In this document: positions 42,581-55,022 of the stretch, in pieces
Position numbering within the stretch: position 1 is the stretch's first letter
Layout of the letters: each line of letters begins with the position of its first letter
Source: Perilla frutescens
Taxonomy: Eukaryota; Streptophyta; Magnoliopsida; Lamiales; Lamiaceae
Direction of reading: 5' to 3'
Assembly: GCA_026008535.1 (NCBI GenBank)
Contig: BRKX01000014.1
Coordinates: 52,935,006-52,999,005, forward strand
Length of the DNA: 64,000 bases
Notes under the pieces: generated by a model
Database searches by the model: none
The model's input: only the letters and a program-made list of their open reading frames with translations
Told to the model about the DNA's origin: nothing
Position numbers and translations under genes: made by a program

Positions 42581-42720
42581 ATATTTGATATTTTTTATTT
42601 TTTTTATGTCTAAAGGGCATTTTGGTCCAAAGTGGCTAAAAAAAATATGTTTAAAACTTACTGGCTAAAATAATTTTTTTAAAAGTTTAAATGGCTAAAA
42701 TAGTTTTTGCCTCTATATAT

Positions 42721-43352
42721 AATGTCATAACTTAAATATCAAATAAGTTTAAGAAAAGATTGATATTTTAGTCTCTTAATTTTGTTTTATATTATTTGAT
42801 GTTTTATATTTTTTAACATTCTTGCGTGCCGCTCCTGCACGCAGTCGCCTCGTCGCCGTTCACCCACTCACATGCGCACTCTCTCCTCCTCTTTCTTCTA
42901 CACTTAATTGGTTGCCTACTACAACCGGCCGCTCGCTATTGTCGAACTCCGACATGCCCAAGAAGACGGTGCTAGAGACGAGTTCTGATTTGTTGACTTC
43001 TTGTCGGGGAGGTTTGGTTCGGTGAAGATGAGTTACTTCCTTGCTAGTTATGTGAAGAAGAAAAGAAAGATGGGAGAGAGAATATCATGGGTGAAGAAGA
43101 AAGAAAGAGACGAGAGAAAATATTGAGTTCACGTGATTTTTTTTTCTTTAATTTTGGTTTTTGTTTAATTTTTATTTTGTAATTAAGGATATTTTGATGA
43201 GAGTGGCCAGGTAGAATAAATAATTTTAAAAGTTAGTGGGTAAAATAATTTTTTTAAATTTTTAAGTGGATTTAATAGCAAAAAAAGCGTTGACTCTTCT
43301 TAGTATATCTCTCATCGTATTTATTTACAATTCAAAATAATTTGGAATTCCA
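42721..43352. other. Spacer with a partial second copy of the TIR motif
   Basis: 43203-43275 reads AGTGGCCAGGTAGAATAAAT...TTAAAAGTTAGTGGGTAAAA, resembling the ends of the 41040-42720 element. A C/T-rich block at 42820-42960 also resembles its left interior. This may be a related, decayed copy. Confidence 0.35.

Positions 43353-43422
<70 letters not shown>
43353..43422. repeat. (AAT)n microsatellite
   Basis: About 23 uninterrupted AAT units. Confidence 0.97.
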
Positions 43423-44586
43423 TCATCGTACCAGTCTACTTGAGCCGTCGATCTTCTAACCTAAAATGACTTGCAATTGAAAATTATCTAGTCCATTTTC
43501 TCTATCTTATTTGGCATCTTATAATGAATTTCATTAGTTATTATTAGATTCTTCTTCTTTTAGTTTAAATTTATTTTACAATTATTATAGAAGGTTGATT
43601 TCATCCATTTAGGATTAATTATTTTTAAATATTAGTACAATTGGTTATTGGGACAGGGAGATCGAAATTCATAACGGGGTCTCTCGCCCTTACCAAGGGA
43701 GAAATATCAAAAATAAATAAATATAACTATATATTCCTCTCTAGTTTTAACATATTATCGTAGTTTGATTGATTTATCATATTAGTGTTTAAACTTTTTG
43801 ATATTTGCATCTTAATAAAACAAAGGTATTTAAAAATTCAGTGATTAAGCTTTTTTTGTTTCACAAATTGCGATATTAGACGTTTAAGAGATTATTTTTT
43901 CTATTTTTAAATCCACTAAACTAAATAGAATTAATTAGATATTCCAAACTAAAAGGTAAATCATATATTATATATTTTAATATATATCTATATCTTAACA
44001 TTATTATTCACCAATAAGTTAGGTGGATCGATGGACAGATTTTCTCATGACATGAAGTATTAGCATTTCATGATGATTAATATTTAAATAATTTCATTTA
44101 ATATGATTAAAATGGAAATATTGTTTTTTTTTCAATATATTAAAATATTCATGTTTGAAAAGTGAATTTTGTTTTCGACAATTGCTTGTCCTAATTACAG
44201 ACGAGAGAAATATTTTAATTATAAGTTTTTAACTTCAATTCGGGATTGTAAATATTAATTGAACTTAGTCATATATCTTCGAATTATTATTTTTATTTTA
44301 TAATTTTATCACGAGGGTAATTCCAGAACCGCTACTCCTTTGTGTGTATTGGGCCATGTACAATATTCTACAAATCAGAAGTAAAACACACTTGAAATAT
44401 TAAGCGTAAATTAAAAGATGTTAATGTGATTTGAATTTGAGACATTCAGTTTCAAATTATATCACTCCAATACTAGGTCATCATCAAGAAAACAAAGTTC
44501 AATATCATTTTTTTATGACGATAATAACCACAGCCGCTACTCGAGAGTACACACTAGGTGAACTCCACTCATGTTTAATATCATAC
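43423..44586. other. AT-rich spacer
   Basis: No gene, RNA or element recognised. Confidence 0.45.
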
Positions 44587-45617
44587 TGTTGAGTTGTGTG
44601 TGACATCGAGTTCCATGTTTAACTTAATATCACACAGAATCTCTATGACATGGTCTGTGATATTGGATGTGTCTAATCTTATCCTTTCCTAGTTTTTAAG
44701 ATTTATAGTTTATTAATAAATTATTTTTTATATATCATAAATCATATATATATCCACGAAATTAATATTTCAAATAAATGGATACGTGTGATTGATATAT
44801 TATTTAAAATAGAGTTTGAATAAGTCAAACTCTATCTCCTATTTTTTAGGTCTATTGTTATCTTTATTTAACCACTTCTTTTTGAAGTTCAACGTGCAGG
44901 AACAATTGAAAGAAATGGTGTAAGACGTGGGTTGCTTTCTCTAGCCACAACACAAGACGGTTTTCTTCAAAACTTGAAGTGGTGGCGGTTATTTCATGCA
45001 CACGATCGTGGAGATGACTTGGACCACTAGTCGATTCAAGTGAAGACCTTATTTAAGGAACTTGATCCACACTTGAAGAGACCATTCGAGCAGAAGATTT
45101 CTTACCGCTGTGTGTGAAGATTGAAAAGCTCGAGTCACAAACTTAGCAAATAGATTTCGTTATTTTTCTTCTTCTTCTTTTCCTCTTGAGTTTTTATTGT
45201 ACAACCGCTTCATGAGAATAGGTTGTTCGAGTTAGGATAGATAGAAATTTTTTGGAATCGTTGCAAGTTTGTATACAAATTAACTGGTAGGTTGATTTGG
45301 ATTTTTGAATTCAATTTAGCGGTAGACTAGATTAGGGTTCATGTATTTTTGTTGATGTGTCGAGAACATTACTTCTGACATTATCAACTGTTTTATATAT
45401 TGTGTTTGCTCATGGAAGCTTAATTTCGCCTTGTGACAATCACATACATGTTGTGTGTGATTTAAAATTTATCTTTGTGCTTGTGTGTGACGTTTATTTC
45501 CTGCATTTTGTGTTAAGATAGTAATCCTACTATCTGTAATATTGAGTTTGACATTGCGAATCTGTCTCTAATTTCAGTATTTTAGGCAACTAATTCTTTC
45601 ACATACAACCATGCACA
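44587..45617 (+). repeat. Possible copia solo LTR
   Basis: Begins TGTTGAGTTGTGTGTGAC and ends near ACCATGCACACA, with copia-like TG...CA ends. The middle looks like a transcribed LTR: ACTTATTTAAGG-type words, then a C/T-rich stretch at about 45165. No second copy or clear target duplication, so weak. Confidence 0.3.
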
Positions 45618-45626
45618 CAGTATAGG

Positions 45627-45925
45627 CACTACAAGAAAAAAAATCATACACTACAATCGAAAAATCAGGTGCGACAAACTCATACCTACATTGTTGGTAG
45701 ACTTTAAACTCAAAATGATAATTTTATGACGATATTGTCGTCACTTAAAAAAGTGCGATGATATCATGTCGTCTCAAATAAATCATCCCAGATGAATTAA
45801 AGATCATTTTAAGTGATAACAATATCGTCACAAAAATATCATTAAAGAATATTATATGTGGTAATTGGAGACAACATGTCATTACTTAAGTCTATTATAA
45901 GTGATGAAATTTATTGTCTCTAATA
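45627..45925 (+). mobile_element. CACTA (En/Spm) element terminus
   Basis: CACTACAAGAAAAAAAATC is the characteristic terminal sequence of plant CACTA elements. It is followed by subterminal repeats in both orientations (ATGACGATATTGTCGTCACT against GTGATAACAATATCGTCAC). The matching TTCTTGTAGTG end was not found, so the element is truncated at about 45925 or not delimited. Confidence 0.7.
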
Positions 45926-46995
45926 AATTTGTTTCCAAATGAATTACTCGTTTGCGCGTCTGCATCTGAGCTGAGTAGTTGATCTTTGAAGTACTGAACT
46001 GAGAAGCTTTGCTCTGGCTGGAATTCTTCGTCAGCTAGCTGCTTGCTTGAGACTTGAAGTATGCCTTCTTAGTTGGGACTTTTCGCACTTAAGAGGTTTA
46101 AGCTTTGAGCTTTAGGGAGGGAGAAAGAAGAGCTCAATATCTGCAAAATAGCAAGAGTTAGTTTGGCGAAAGTCTTGATCAAAATTGTATTCACTCTCTT
46201 TTTATAGATGAGTGATATTTTGACCGTTGTAATTGGTGGATTTGATTAATCCACCGACGACAGTTTAATACTTGTAGCAGTTTGAAGCTTTAAATGAATT
46301 ATCCGTTTGTCTTTAATGACTTCTGCTCAAAGATCATCAGGATCTTTTCAAGATTTTCTATTAAGATCTTCATTAACTGCTTGTCAGAGAATGAGCAGAT
46401 ATTTTGGCTATCAATTCTGGATGTTCAGTTGATGGACTTTCAGCTATCTCGGCTTTCAGCTCTCAGATTGTCCAGTTAGCAGTTCCTCAGCTACTTTAAG
46501 CTTTAGTCTTGGATCGGCCCAGTGAAGCTGCCTTGGCAACTTAGCTTTAAAAGCTTTCAGTTTTGAACTGCCAGTCAGCTGATCATTTGAGCTTTTCTCT
46601 CGTTGAACTGATCATTGGTCAGTTTAGTAATGGCTCAAAGCTCTTTGAGCTTTTTCTCCCAGTTTGACTGATCTTTGATCAGTTTTCAATTTTGCTACCT
46701 GATTCTTGATCAGTTTAGCTTTAGTTTTTCGAGCTGGCTCTGGTCTCATCAGTCTATCTTGGCTTTTAGCTTAGACTGATGGTTACTCATCTATGGATGT
46801 CTACTAGTATATAAAGTTCTCTTCCCCCTTTAGCTTTTTAAGCTTTGAAGAGTTGACTCTGACTGGTCTGATCAAGGCAACCTTTAAGCTAGTTGATCAT
46901 GCTACAGTAAACTAACTCTCATTTTAGTTTGACTTTGTCTGAAGTCTTATTTGATCATTGCCCCCAATTTCCAGCTTTAAATAACCTGCATTTTT
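45926..46995. other. Unassigned region rich in AGCTTT and GATCAGTTT words
   Basis: Between the CACTA end and a gag remnant. 46440-46960 repeats GATCAGTTT, CAGCT and GAGCTTT in no regular period. The minus strand has a strong TATA box (TATAAAAAGAGAG, at about 46195-46207) followed by a plausible transcribed leader, so this may be an LTR or promoter on the minus strand. No gene identified. Confidence 0.35.
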
Positions 46996-47960
46996 TCATA
47001 GGATCATCATATGTGTTTTGACATTTCATCAAAACCATCAGTGGAATCATTCCAATAATTTTCCCAACAAGATCACTATCATCAACTGTTGCAGCTCTCT
47101 TCAACATCCTTACTTGTCAATCCCTAGTCTACTGATAGCTGTTACTGGCCATGTCTTCAATTATCGTCACAGCTTGATCGTGGCCTTTGTTCAGCAAAGA
47201 ACCACCTGCAGAGGCATCCAGAAGCCTCTTCAACTCCATGTTGCACCCATAGTAGAAGATGCAGACTTGATGATCCACCCCAAATCCATGATTGGGGCTC
47301 TTCCTCAGCATATCCCGGAACCGCTCCCAAGTCTCATATAATGTCTCATCATCGAACTGGCAAAAATGGGTGATTTCGCCTTTTAGCTTTTGAGAGTAAA
47401 TCCAGGTGGGAAGAACTTGCACAGGAAATTGTTGGTAAAAACTTCCCAACTCTCAATGGACCCGGCACCTAGAGGTTGGTACCATAACTTTGCCATATCC
47501 CGCAGAGAGAATGGGAATAGGCGTAATCAAATGGCGTCATCCGGGACTCCATTCATCTTCATAGTGCTGCAGATCTCCAAAAATTACATCAAATGCGCTT
47601 TCGGGTGTTTAGTTGCCCATCCTCCATATTGGTTCTGCTGAACCATGGAAATCAACCCTGGTTTCAACTCAAAATTATTTGCGTTGAACTGAGGGCCAAG
47701 AATGTCTCCATGGTTGAAACCTGGAAGGAATAGCTCATTGATTAGAGGGGGCTCTGCAGCTCTAGCATCCTCTTGCTCTTGCATCTTCCGCTGCATCTTA
47801 TCCAACTATGCTTGGAGGCGTCAAATTTGATCTGTGGGATTTGGTGCTTGATCAGCAGCAGTGGCCATCTCTCTTCTTCTCCTTGTATTGTTGTATCAGA
47901 CAGTGGCTTCAACCTCAGGGTCAAATTCTTCTTGAGGTTCTTCCTAAGAGCATGTACGCA
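46996..47960 (-). pseudogene. Athila-type gag remnant
   Basis: Minus-strand pieces in several frames match the Athila gag order: EEFDPEVEATV, YNNTRRRREMA, MQRKMQEQEDARAAEPP, NANNFELKPGLISMVQQNQYG, then LGSFYQQFPVQVLP, YETWERFRDMLRKSPNHGFG, RLLDASAGGSLL and IIEDMASNSYQ. Frameshifts and stops break it throughout, and it ends at about 46996. It belongs to a different Athila subfamily from 5326-7938, with about half of the residues shared by eye. Its LTR lies to the right. Gag would have formed the particle shell. Confidence 0.8.
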
Positions 47961-48139
47961 TACACAATCTAACCACAAGAAAAAGAAGATTATAAAATTT
48001 TAAAAGAAAATAAACTAAAAACTGAAAAATAAACGTCGAGATTAACACAAGAAAATAAATTTAAATAATAGCGCGCGAATAAAAATTAAATCCCCAGCAT
48101 GCGAATAAATTTAAATAATAGCGCACGAATAAACTAAAA
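47961..48139 (-). other. Leader of the Athila-type remnant
   Basis: AT-rich, with a duplicated AATTTAAATAATAGCGC...CGAATAAA word (about 48059 and 48110). No intact primer site; ATTCGCATGCTGGGGA (minus) may be a decayed tRNA-Asp site. Confidence 0.35.
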
Positions 48140-49541
48140 AGTTGTTCGGTAATTATTTAACCTATACTGTAAGTGTACAACGAGGCGTATAGGACAGCAG
48201 TGAACAAGGTCGTATCCACAAGGATTTAATAAGTAATCTACTAATTATCTTAATCTAACTTGCTAAGGTTATCTAGACTACCCAAAATAGTTGAATTTAA
48301 TTATCTAAATAAATAGTAAATGTTACTACAAAAATTAAACAGTGAATGGAAGACGTATCCTAGTATTAGATAATCATCAACTAATTCATCCATTTAATCA
48401 TTTCATTCTTATGCCTATGCTGGGACTTAAATTATGTTAGAGCAACCGCTTTTGCATTATAAACCTTCACTCGAAGTGCCTAGGTTGTAGATCACAAATT
48501 AAATAATAATGTGTCCATTAATTATCTAACATGAAACTCCTAATGGATCATAGGGCTCTTCGCTCTCTAAATTTACCGCAACTCTGTTGAGTGATATTGA
48601 TTAATTAGTTACTTATTCTAGAACACGTGTTAAAACTCCTCTTTTGATTTATGAATTAACACATCAAATTATACTATTTAGTGGGTAGATAATACAAATA
48701 AACACAAGAATAAACAAACCACAACCAAGCCATAGGCATAAGAAATCAATAGATTAAATGAACTTCATAGTTAAATCATAAACAATCCTAGAATACTAGG
48801 GTTTTATCTATCCATAATAAAATAAATAATCAAAATCATCCACAAAGAAAACATGAAAATTCTAAAAACAAAGAAAATAAAACTCGGAAGATCTAATTTA
48901 TCTCTAATCTTGAAAGCTCTTGAATTCTTCAGTCTCATTCTTCGCGTTCTTTTTCTTTGCTGTTTCTCTTTGATGGTAAATTTAGGTTATGATCCAATGT
49001 CCAATTTTCGTGCATCAAAATCTCTTAAATACCAAGAAGGAAAAAGCCCAAAAATAGATCAAAAATCGGACAAGCTCGGCCGAGCCATGACCTCGTTCGC
49101 GACTGGGCCGCCCGCGACTCTGGTCACGACTCCACGTGGCGCCACGTGGACTGATGTGGCCAAATATCCGCAACCCTCTTCAATACCCGCGACCAAGGTC
49201 GTGGGTTTTCTTCAGTAGGACCCCTTCTCTGTCGCGACGTTGTAGTGGCTGGGCTCTTTGGCGACCCGCGACCGTGCTCGTGGCTCGGCCTCGCAGGTCC
49301 ACTTCTGTGACTAGTCCGTCCCGTTTTCGACTTGATTTCTTCAACGCATGACCCTGGGACATCCTCCACTATCTCTTGGCCAAAATACAGCAAGACTTGG
49401 GACAAATTCTTTACAAATATCAATAAACACACCAAAATCCAAGAACTGGTGAAATCCAATTAAAATGGGATGAAAGCACGAGTAAATCATATAAAATGCA
49501 CACTTAAATAGCACGAAAACTAGTGCAAAATCCCAGTTTAT
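48140..49541 (-). repeat. Athila-type LTR, second subfamily
   Basis: Minus strand starts TGATAAACTGGGATTTTGC at 49541 and runs to about 48140, just before the leader and gag remnant. A GCGAC-rich cluster lies at 49080-49305, that is 236-461 bases from the LTR start, the same place as in the other Athila LTRs. The 3' limit is approximate. Confidence 0.6.
49080..49305. repeat. GC-rich hairpin cluster in the LTR of the second subfamily
   Basis: Contains ACCCGCGACC-AA-GGTCGTGGGT, a 10-bp stem with one G-T pair. Also a perfect 20-base palindrome at 49131-49150, whose halves are TCCACGTGGC and GCCACGTGGA and which holds two CACGTG G-boxes. Further GCGAC and GTCGC words continue to 49305. Confidence 0.75.
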
Positions 49542-49855
49542 CATGTATATATAAAATTGTCACAAATAATAGATTACTAGCTAATGAATATTCATTGATA
49601 TCCTATATCTTGGCTAATTCTTTTTATGTGTTTTTGTTTCTATGTTATATATGTAGTGTTTTTTTTTTATCAAAGTAGGTCTTAAATAATTCTTAATAGA
49701 TTACTCACAACATCATCTCAATAGACAAATATATTATTATATAAATAACTTTATTTTGGAAACTCTTGGACTGGACTCATGCATTTGTCGTAGTTGGAGG
49801 TGGTGGGAGGACAGACGAGGACTCAGTATATTGTAATTAAAGTCAATGGTGTATT

Positions 49856-49906
<51 letters not shown>

Positions 49907-50240
49907 TTCTTTCATTTTTTATTTTTATTTTTTAAATGTCCCTCTTGATTGGTTGAGATTAATCAAGTAGCCAATGTACACGATAGCAGCCCACCTAGCT
50001 ATTGGAAAATTATAAAGCTTGCTTGTCACTTGCGGTCTGTTGCGGACCAATCACGTAATTAAATTAGCCATATAACATGTTGAATTCTTGGTACAACTAC
50101 CATTTTAACATTTAAAAATTGTAAATGTCTTATATCAATTCATATATCTAAATATTTGTTGTGTTTCAATTATAATATTGTTTGTATTTGTTTAATTCGT
50201 TGATTTCTCAGCAATTATTGTATTTCTTTGATTCACCTAT
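49542..50240. other. AT-rich spacer with (TA)n microsatellite at 49857-49893
   Basis: No gene or element recognised. The right boundary is the abrupt start of LTR B. Confidence 0.5.
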
Positions 50241-52121
50241 ATTTTCTGCACTATCAAAAATTGTACTTTTGAGCGAAAATCCAACGAGTATCGAGCTCGA
50301 TCGAGACCGATACATTTCAGCTAAAATCTGTGAGTTTTTGTCCCGTTTCATCCATTTTGGGTCGTCAAATCAAAAAAAGTTTCTTCTCGAAAGTTGCTCA
50401 AAATAATATTTCCTATGCTCCCGTCGAATTTCGTAATTTTCGGATGAGTTTTGAATAATATCGATTATTTAATATAAGCAGTTATTTTTATACTGGAGTC
50501 ATGTGTTATCGAAAAATTCTAAAACTCTCAAACTATAGTCTTGGCATATATAGGATGGTCCTTGAATATTTTCATAATTTTTGAACGGTTAGAAAGTGCC
50601 GTGGCACAAATCTGATAAAAATCGATTAAAATGGCAAGTTTTGAAAAGAGACCCCTGTCAAATCGGTTGGTCCCAATAAATCAAGAATAATATTTTGGAA
50701 TTTATTTCCTTCTTTGTCGGAATTATTCGAGGTCTCTAGAGTCGCGCAATCTATTTCTAAAAAGAATAAAATTTAATAATAGCTCGGATTACAGTAGATT
50801 AATTTCCGAAAATATAGTAGTCATTCTGAGTTGAAGATCGATCCTTGTAGGATTTGCGTGACTTACGAGGAAGGTGAAGGATTGAATCTCGAGATGGTTA
50901 GAGCATCTTAGCCTAGGGGAACCAGGGAAGGACTTCTGTATGTATAAGGTGGGTTATACTATACTATCTCTGCAAATTGTATCTTTCGAGTTATTAAGCT
51001 CTGCTTTGCTAAAATTGCATATGTGACTATCTGTGTTGAATATTTACATGCTACTGTATGTTGTCGGAGTCTCATAAACCAGCGCTGTGTCAATGTGAGT
51101 AGCTACAGTATGCATGCATTGTTTGTCCTGCCCTACTCCTTGTCGGTGAGACTAAAATGAAACACTTATTGATTATACTCTTTGGGTATATTATGGCCAT
51201 ACTCAACTTTATGCGCTGGTGATGTAGTTCGGGTTGCGGGCAGTGACGGGTTATACTCTTAAGCGCTTCACGATAAAATGTTTTGGTGAACTTAGGTTGC
51301 TTCCAACTTTTAAACCTCCTAAGTTTCACTACCTGCATGAACACAGATAGATTACTTTAATAAAATGATTTGCATAACTTGAATTGTAAAACTTGCCCAC
51401 TGAGTGCATTAGTACTCAGCCCAAATGTTTTCAAACATTTTCAGGTAAGTAGGCTGGAGCGTGGAAGTGACGAGGCTGAGATATGGGCTATTATGATTTA
51501 CATATTTTTCCGTTGTCCCTTTTTGTTAGTATTCTGTTAAGAATTGAGCTTTCGCACTTATGGTATTCTTTTGCTAAATGCTAAGAACTCTGATCTTGGT
51601 ATTTTGTTGATATGATTCTGCTTCTCTGATTCTGAACATTTGTTGACTTCCTAGTTAACATGTATCATATGCTTAGCTACATAATTATTCCAAGGGGAGG
51701 AAGTCCGTCTTTCGTTATGTCTATTTGATCATTCATTTTGGCCTATGGAAGGGCTTCATTTGTTCAGCATATTGGTGTCTGTTTCTTTTGTCGACCTATG
51801 AATGGGTCTATTAATTGTTGGTATCTGGTTATTTGTTTCTGTTTGGCCTATGAAAGGGCTTATTGAATTGTTACAGCTTCCATTCTTCTCTTATAAGCCG
51901 TTATAAACGGGGATTCGCTCTAGTTACAGAGGTTATGCTGTCTAATTTTCCGGAAGGCATAACCTATCTTTGGCATACTCGGTTGTTAAATTTTATTCCA
52001 AACATTAATCCTTTTGGATTAACACCCCGTCATTAATTTAATTACCCCATTTCTTTCCCGTTTCTTAATTCCAACCCCCGTGGCGTCCATTTCCACGATC
52101 TTTCGGGATCGGGGCGCTACA
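50241..52121 (+). repeat. LTR B, truncated 5' LTR
   Basis: Matches 56007-57886 almost base for base. Seen differences: an extra T near 50335 and A for G near 50399. It ends GGGATCGGGGCGCTACA. Confidence 0.92.
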
Positions 52122-52124
52122 AAG

Positions 52125-52136
52125 TGGTATCAGAGC
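52125..52136 (+). promoter_or_regulatory. Primer binding site, tRNA-Met type
   Basis: TGGTATCAGAGC, 3 bases after the LTR end. Confidence 0.93.
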
Positions 52137-55008
52137 AGGTTTGCAACTCTGCAGACCTGCTGGGTCTTATTTCGTCTTTCATTGAAATTCCGTGTGATAT
52201 TATATAAGCCCTTAGCTCGTCACTCACGCAACAGCTTAAAAGGTACGCATGTTTTTATGCAAATTTTAGTTTTTAAAAGTTTACATTATTTGTTAAAATG
52301 TTAAGTCTGTCTAAAAATGAAAGATTAGGATTCGCCGTGTTGACGGGAATTCCTCGAAAGATTGATTATTATGCGGATAGCATACTCTGATTAACTACGC
52401 TGATTGCGTACTCTGTTGCTATGGTGATAGCATATTGGTTTTGAAATAGTTATGTGAGCATACTGGTTGTTGCCGAAAAACTATGTTGATTATATATATG
52501 TATGAACTTGTTTATATATGCCTTGTGCATACTTGTGATGTTGGGAACGTGCGGAATGCATACTGTAAACCTTGATAGCCGGAATGTGTTTATTATTTAT
52601 ACTCTTGAATGAGTACAAGAACTTGAAAGTGGGAGAATGTAGGATTAACTTAGCCTATAGTTGCTGAACTTAGGATGAATTTTTTAAACACTAATGAGAT
52701 TGTTGAGAACATAGTTTGACTGAGGAAACGTTTCATTTTGATGACTGAACATAAACTTACGGCTTAGAATAACTGCCACATGTACATCACGATGAGCGGA
52801 TTATGAGATTTTGTACATATACCAAGAAAGAGATCGATTCGGTGTTTGAGTTCGTTGGGGAAATAACCTACTCTATGGGGGTCAACATCCGATTAGAAGA
52901 AGTCTTTCAGATTGAGCTGTGTTAAAGTTGACCAATAATTTGCGTTGTTACTCGGAAGATGGACACATTAAAGAATAAAATATTTTCAAAACAAAAACGT
53001 AAGTCAATGATCTATGTGGAGACTGTGAATTTTCGTGGGTAGATATGTTAGACGATGATGGCTGCTACAAACAAGGTTCAACATCAGAATTGTCACCTGA
53101 GTGAATTATTGAGATAGACTGATCACCGCCTTTTATACCTCCCTGTGGAGATGAGGTTATAAAGTTTTGACTTTGAACTAGAAGCAAAGAAACGAGTAAT
53201 CGATTTATAGGCCAGTTATCAGATTTCAAGAAATCCCTACGCAAGCTTTCAACTTAGGAGTCATGTTTAACGATCCTGTTGCGATTACAGAGAATAAAGA
53301 TTCGTTCCTCCAAGAGAAAGCTCTTCACCTCAGTGGATGGCTAATCGAGGCGCTGGCGTGTTTCATTCTCAAGATTTGTAGCTTGTTTTAGATTAATTTT
53401 TAGAATGAGGGTAAAGATAGTCGTCATGATTGCTGCCGAATTAATTTAAAGATATGTTTGTTGGTGTTCTACTCAGCTTCCAGGAGAAGTTAAGTCAAAT
53501 TATTTTGAGTCTAGGAGGTATCATAGATCAAGTTGTTCTCTCGTATCCTTCCGATGGGTAGAAAATGATTCCCGAGACGTCGCTTTTCCAGCCAGTGCAA
53601 AGTCTAGCCGACTCGTGCTTTATCGTAGCAACCTCGTAAAAAAAAACAAGGTGCGTGAAGCTCAAAGAAAGAAGGAAGGAGAACCCGAAGAAGATCGTTA
53701 AGAAGATAGACCTAGTGTTCGATAGATTGAGAGTTTCATTATGATAGGAAGTTTTGATGAGTCTATTTATTCATTCTCGTGTCTATAGAATCGATTTATT
53801 CATTTTCTTTTGAAATCGATTTACTCTCTTATTAATTGAGTCAATTTCCCTTCAACAGCTTCATATCATTTGAAATTCTCCATTTATACCATTTGGGATT
53901 CGTTGATTTTATCCTCTTTGATAATTTGAAATCTTTTGGATGATACTTCTTTGATCATCAAGAATCAGCAATGGCATTTACTTGTTAGGCTATGCTGACG
54001 CCTTTATGAAAATATTTCAGCACGGTTATCAGCTCTTAAGCGTTGATTTTCTTTTGTTATTCTCATATATCTTTGTAAAATGTGAGAACCCTTCAAGTTA
54101 TAAATCCTCTAAAAAGGTAATATTTTTGGTATAAATAACCTAGTGTTACCTCTCTTCCAGCTTTTGTTGATCAGATAAAGTTCTCACTCAGAGGTGTTTG
54201 ATTTATTTTAATCTCACTCATAGAACTTAAGTGTGAGTCTTCAAATAGAAGAGAGAGCTTATAGAAGTATTCATTTAAGTATATTGTCAGGAGAGCGAAT
54301 GATAGTATTCCATAATGAAGAATGGAACCGAAACAGTATAAGTTAGTGTTCTCCAAAGTCGAAAGTACATTTCTAAAGTAATTTCTCAGTTCGTAACATT
54401 TAAGATGATCAATGGATGTCAACAAGCAAGTTTCGAGCTTACAGTTAAAGTCTAGACATGCGATTCTTATTATGCATGCAAGCGAAGGTGATCACTAGCG
54501 GGAGCCAGACAGTCGGATTACCACTTTAAAGAAAAGAGAATAGTATAACAAGGAAAATAAGACTAATTTGCATCGGAAATACGATTCAAGCACGCTTCAA
54601 GAAGACGTGAATATCAAATCTCAACATTTTAAGGAAAGAGATAAAACACAGTTTGAACCTGATAGAATTTGTAATCCAACCGTCCAAGGGCGTGCTCATT
54701 CGAATCATGGGGAGATTATATGAAGTCGGTGCATCGTGATAGCTCTCATAAAGGATATAGAAAGATGGCGAACGTTTAGGCTTTCGGAAAGATAAATTTG
54801 CGTGGAAAAGAAGAGCGAGTATAGACTCTTCAAAGAAGTATTTGACCAAGAAGAAAGCGGAAAGAGGGATAAAGGTTGAGAATCAACCTAAAGAATAGGA
54901 AACCCATATCAGTTCTAGGCTGCAAGTACAAAAATTGAGGTTTTGAACCCTGAGGATGTACTTTGATACTTCTTCACAAGATATGGAAATTTCGGGACGA
55001 AATTTATT
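52137..55008 (+). other. Non-coding internal region of the non-autonomous element
   Basis: No frame matches gag, protease, RT, RNase H or integrase, and the longest frames are short. Repeated GCATACT words occur at 52375-52570. The last bases before the polypurine tract (AAATTTCGGGACGAAATTTA) match the corresponding end of Tekay-like elements, including the region next to LTR A. Confidence 0.7.
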
Positions 55009-55022
55009 TAAGGGGGGTAGAA
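55009..55022 (+). promoter_or_regulatory. Polypurine tract
   Basis: TAAGGGGGGTAGAA immediately before the 3' LTR. Confidence 0.88.

Larger units (their letters stand above)
41040..42720. mobile_element. Terminal-inverted-repeat DNA element carrying a GC-rich minisatellite
   Basis: Left end (41055-41140: CAAACTTTTAAAAGATTTATTTTAGCCAGTAACTTTTAAACATATTTT) is inverted at the right end (42620-42715: the same words AAACTTTTAAA, TTATTTTAGCCAGTAA and TTTTAAACATATTTT on the minus strand). Between them are a gene-like C/T-rich stretch at 41225-41445, the minisatellite 41731-42290, and a GAAGATGAAGAT/GATCGACGA-rich stretch. No transposase. It could be a non-autonomous Mutator-like element. AT-rich flanks hide any target duplication. 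Confidence 0.65.

Noticed and set aside
44587..45617. Firm call of a solo LTR
   Set aside because: Only its ends look LTR-like; no second copy or duplication, so it was kept as a low-confidence feature.
52137..55008. Decayed gag-pol in the LARD-like element
   Set aside because: I looked for gag, DTG/DSG, YMDD/FMDD and D,D,E surroundings in all frames and found none.
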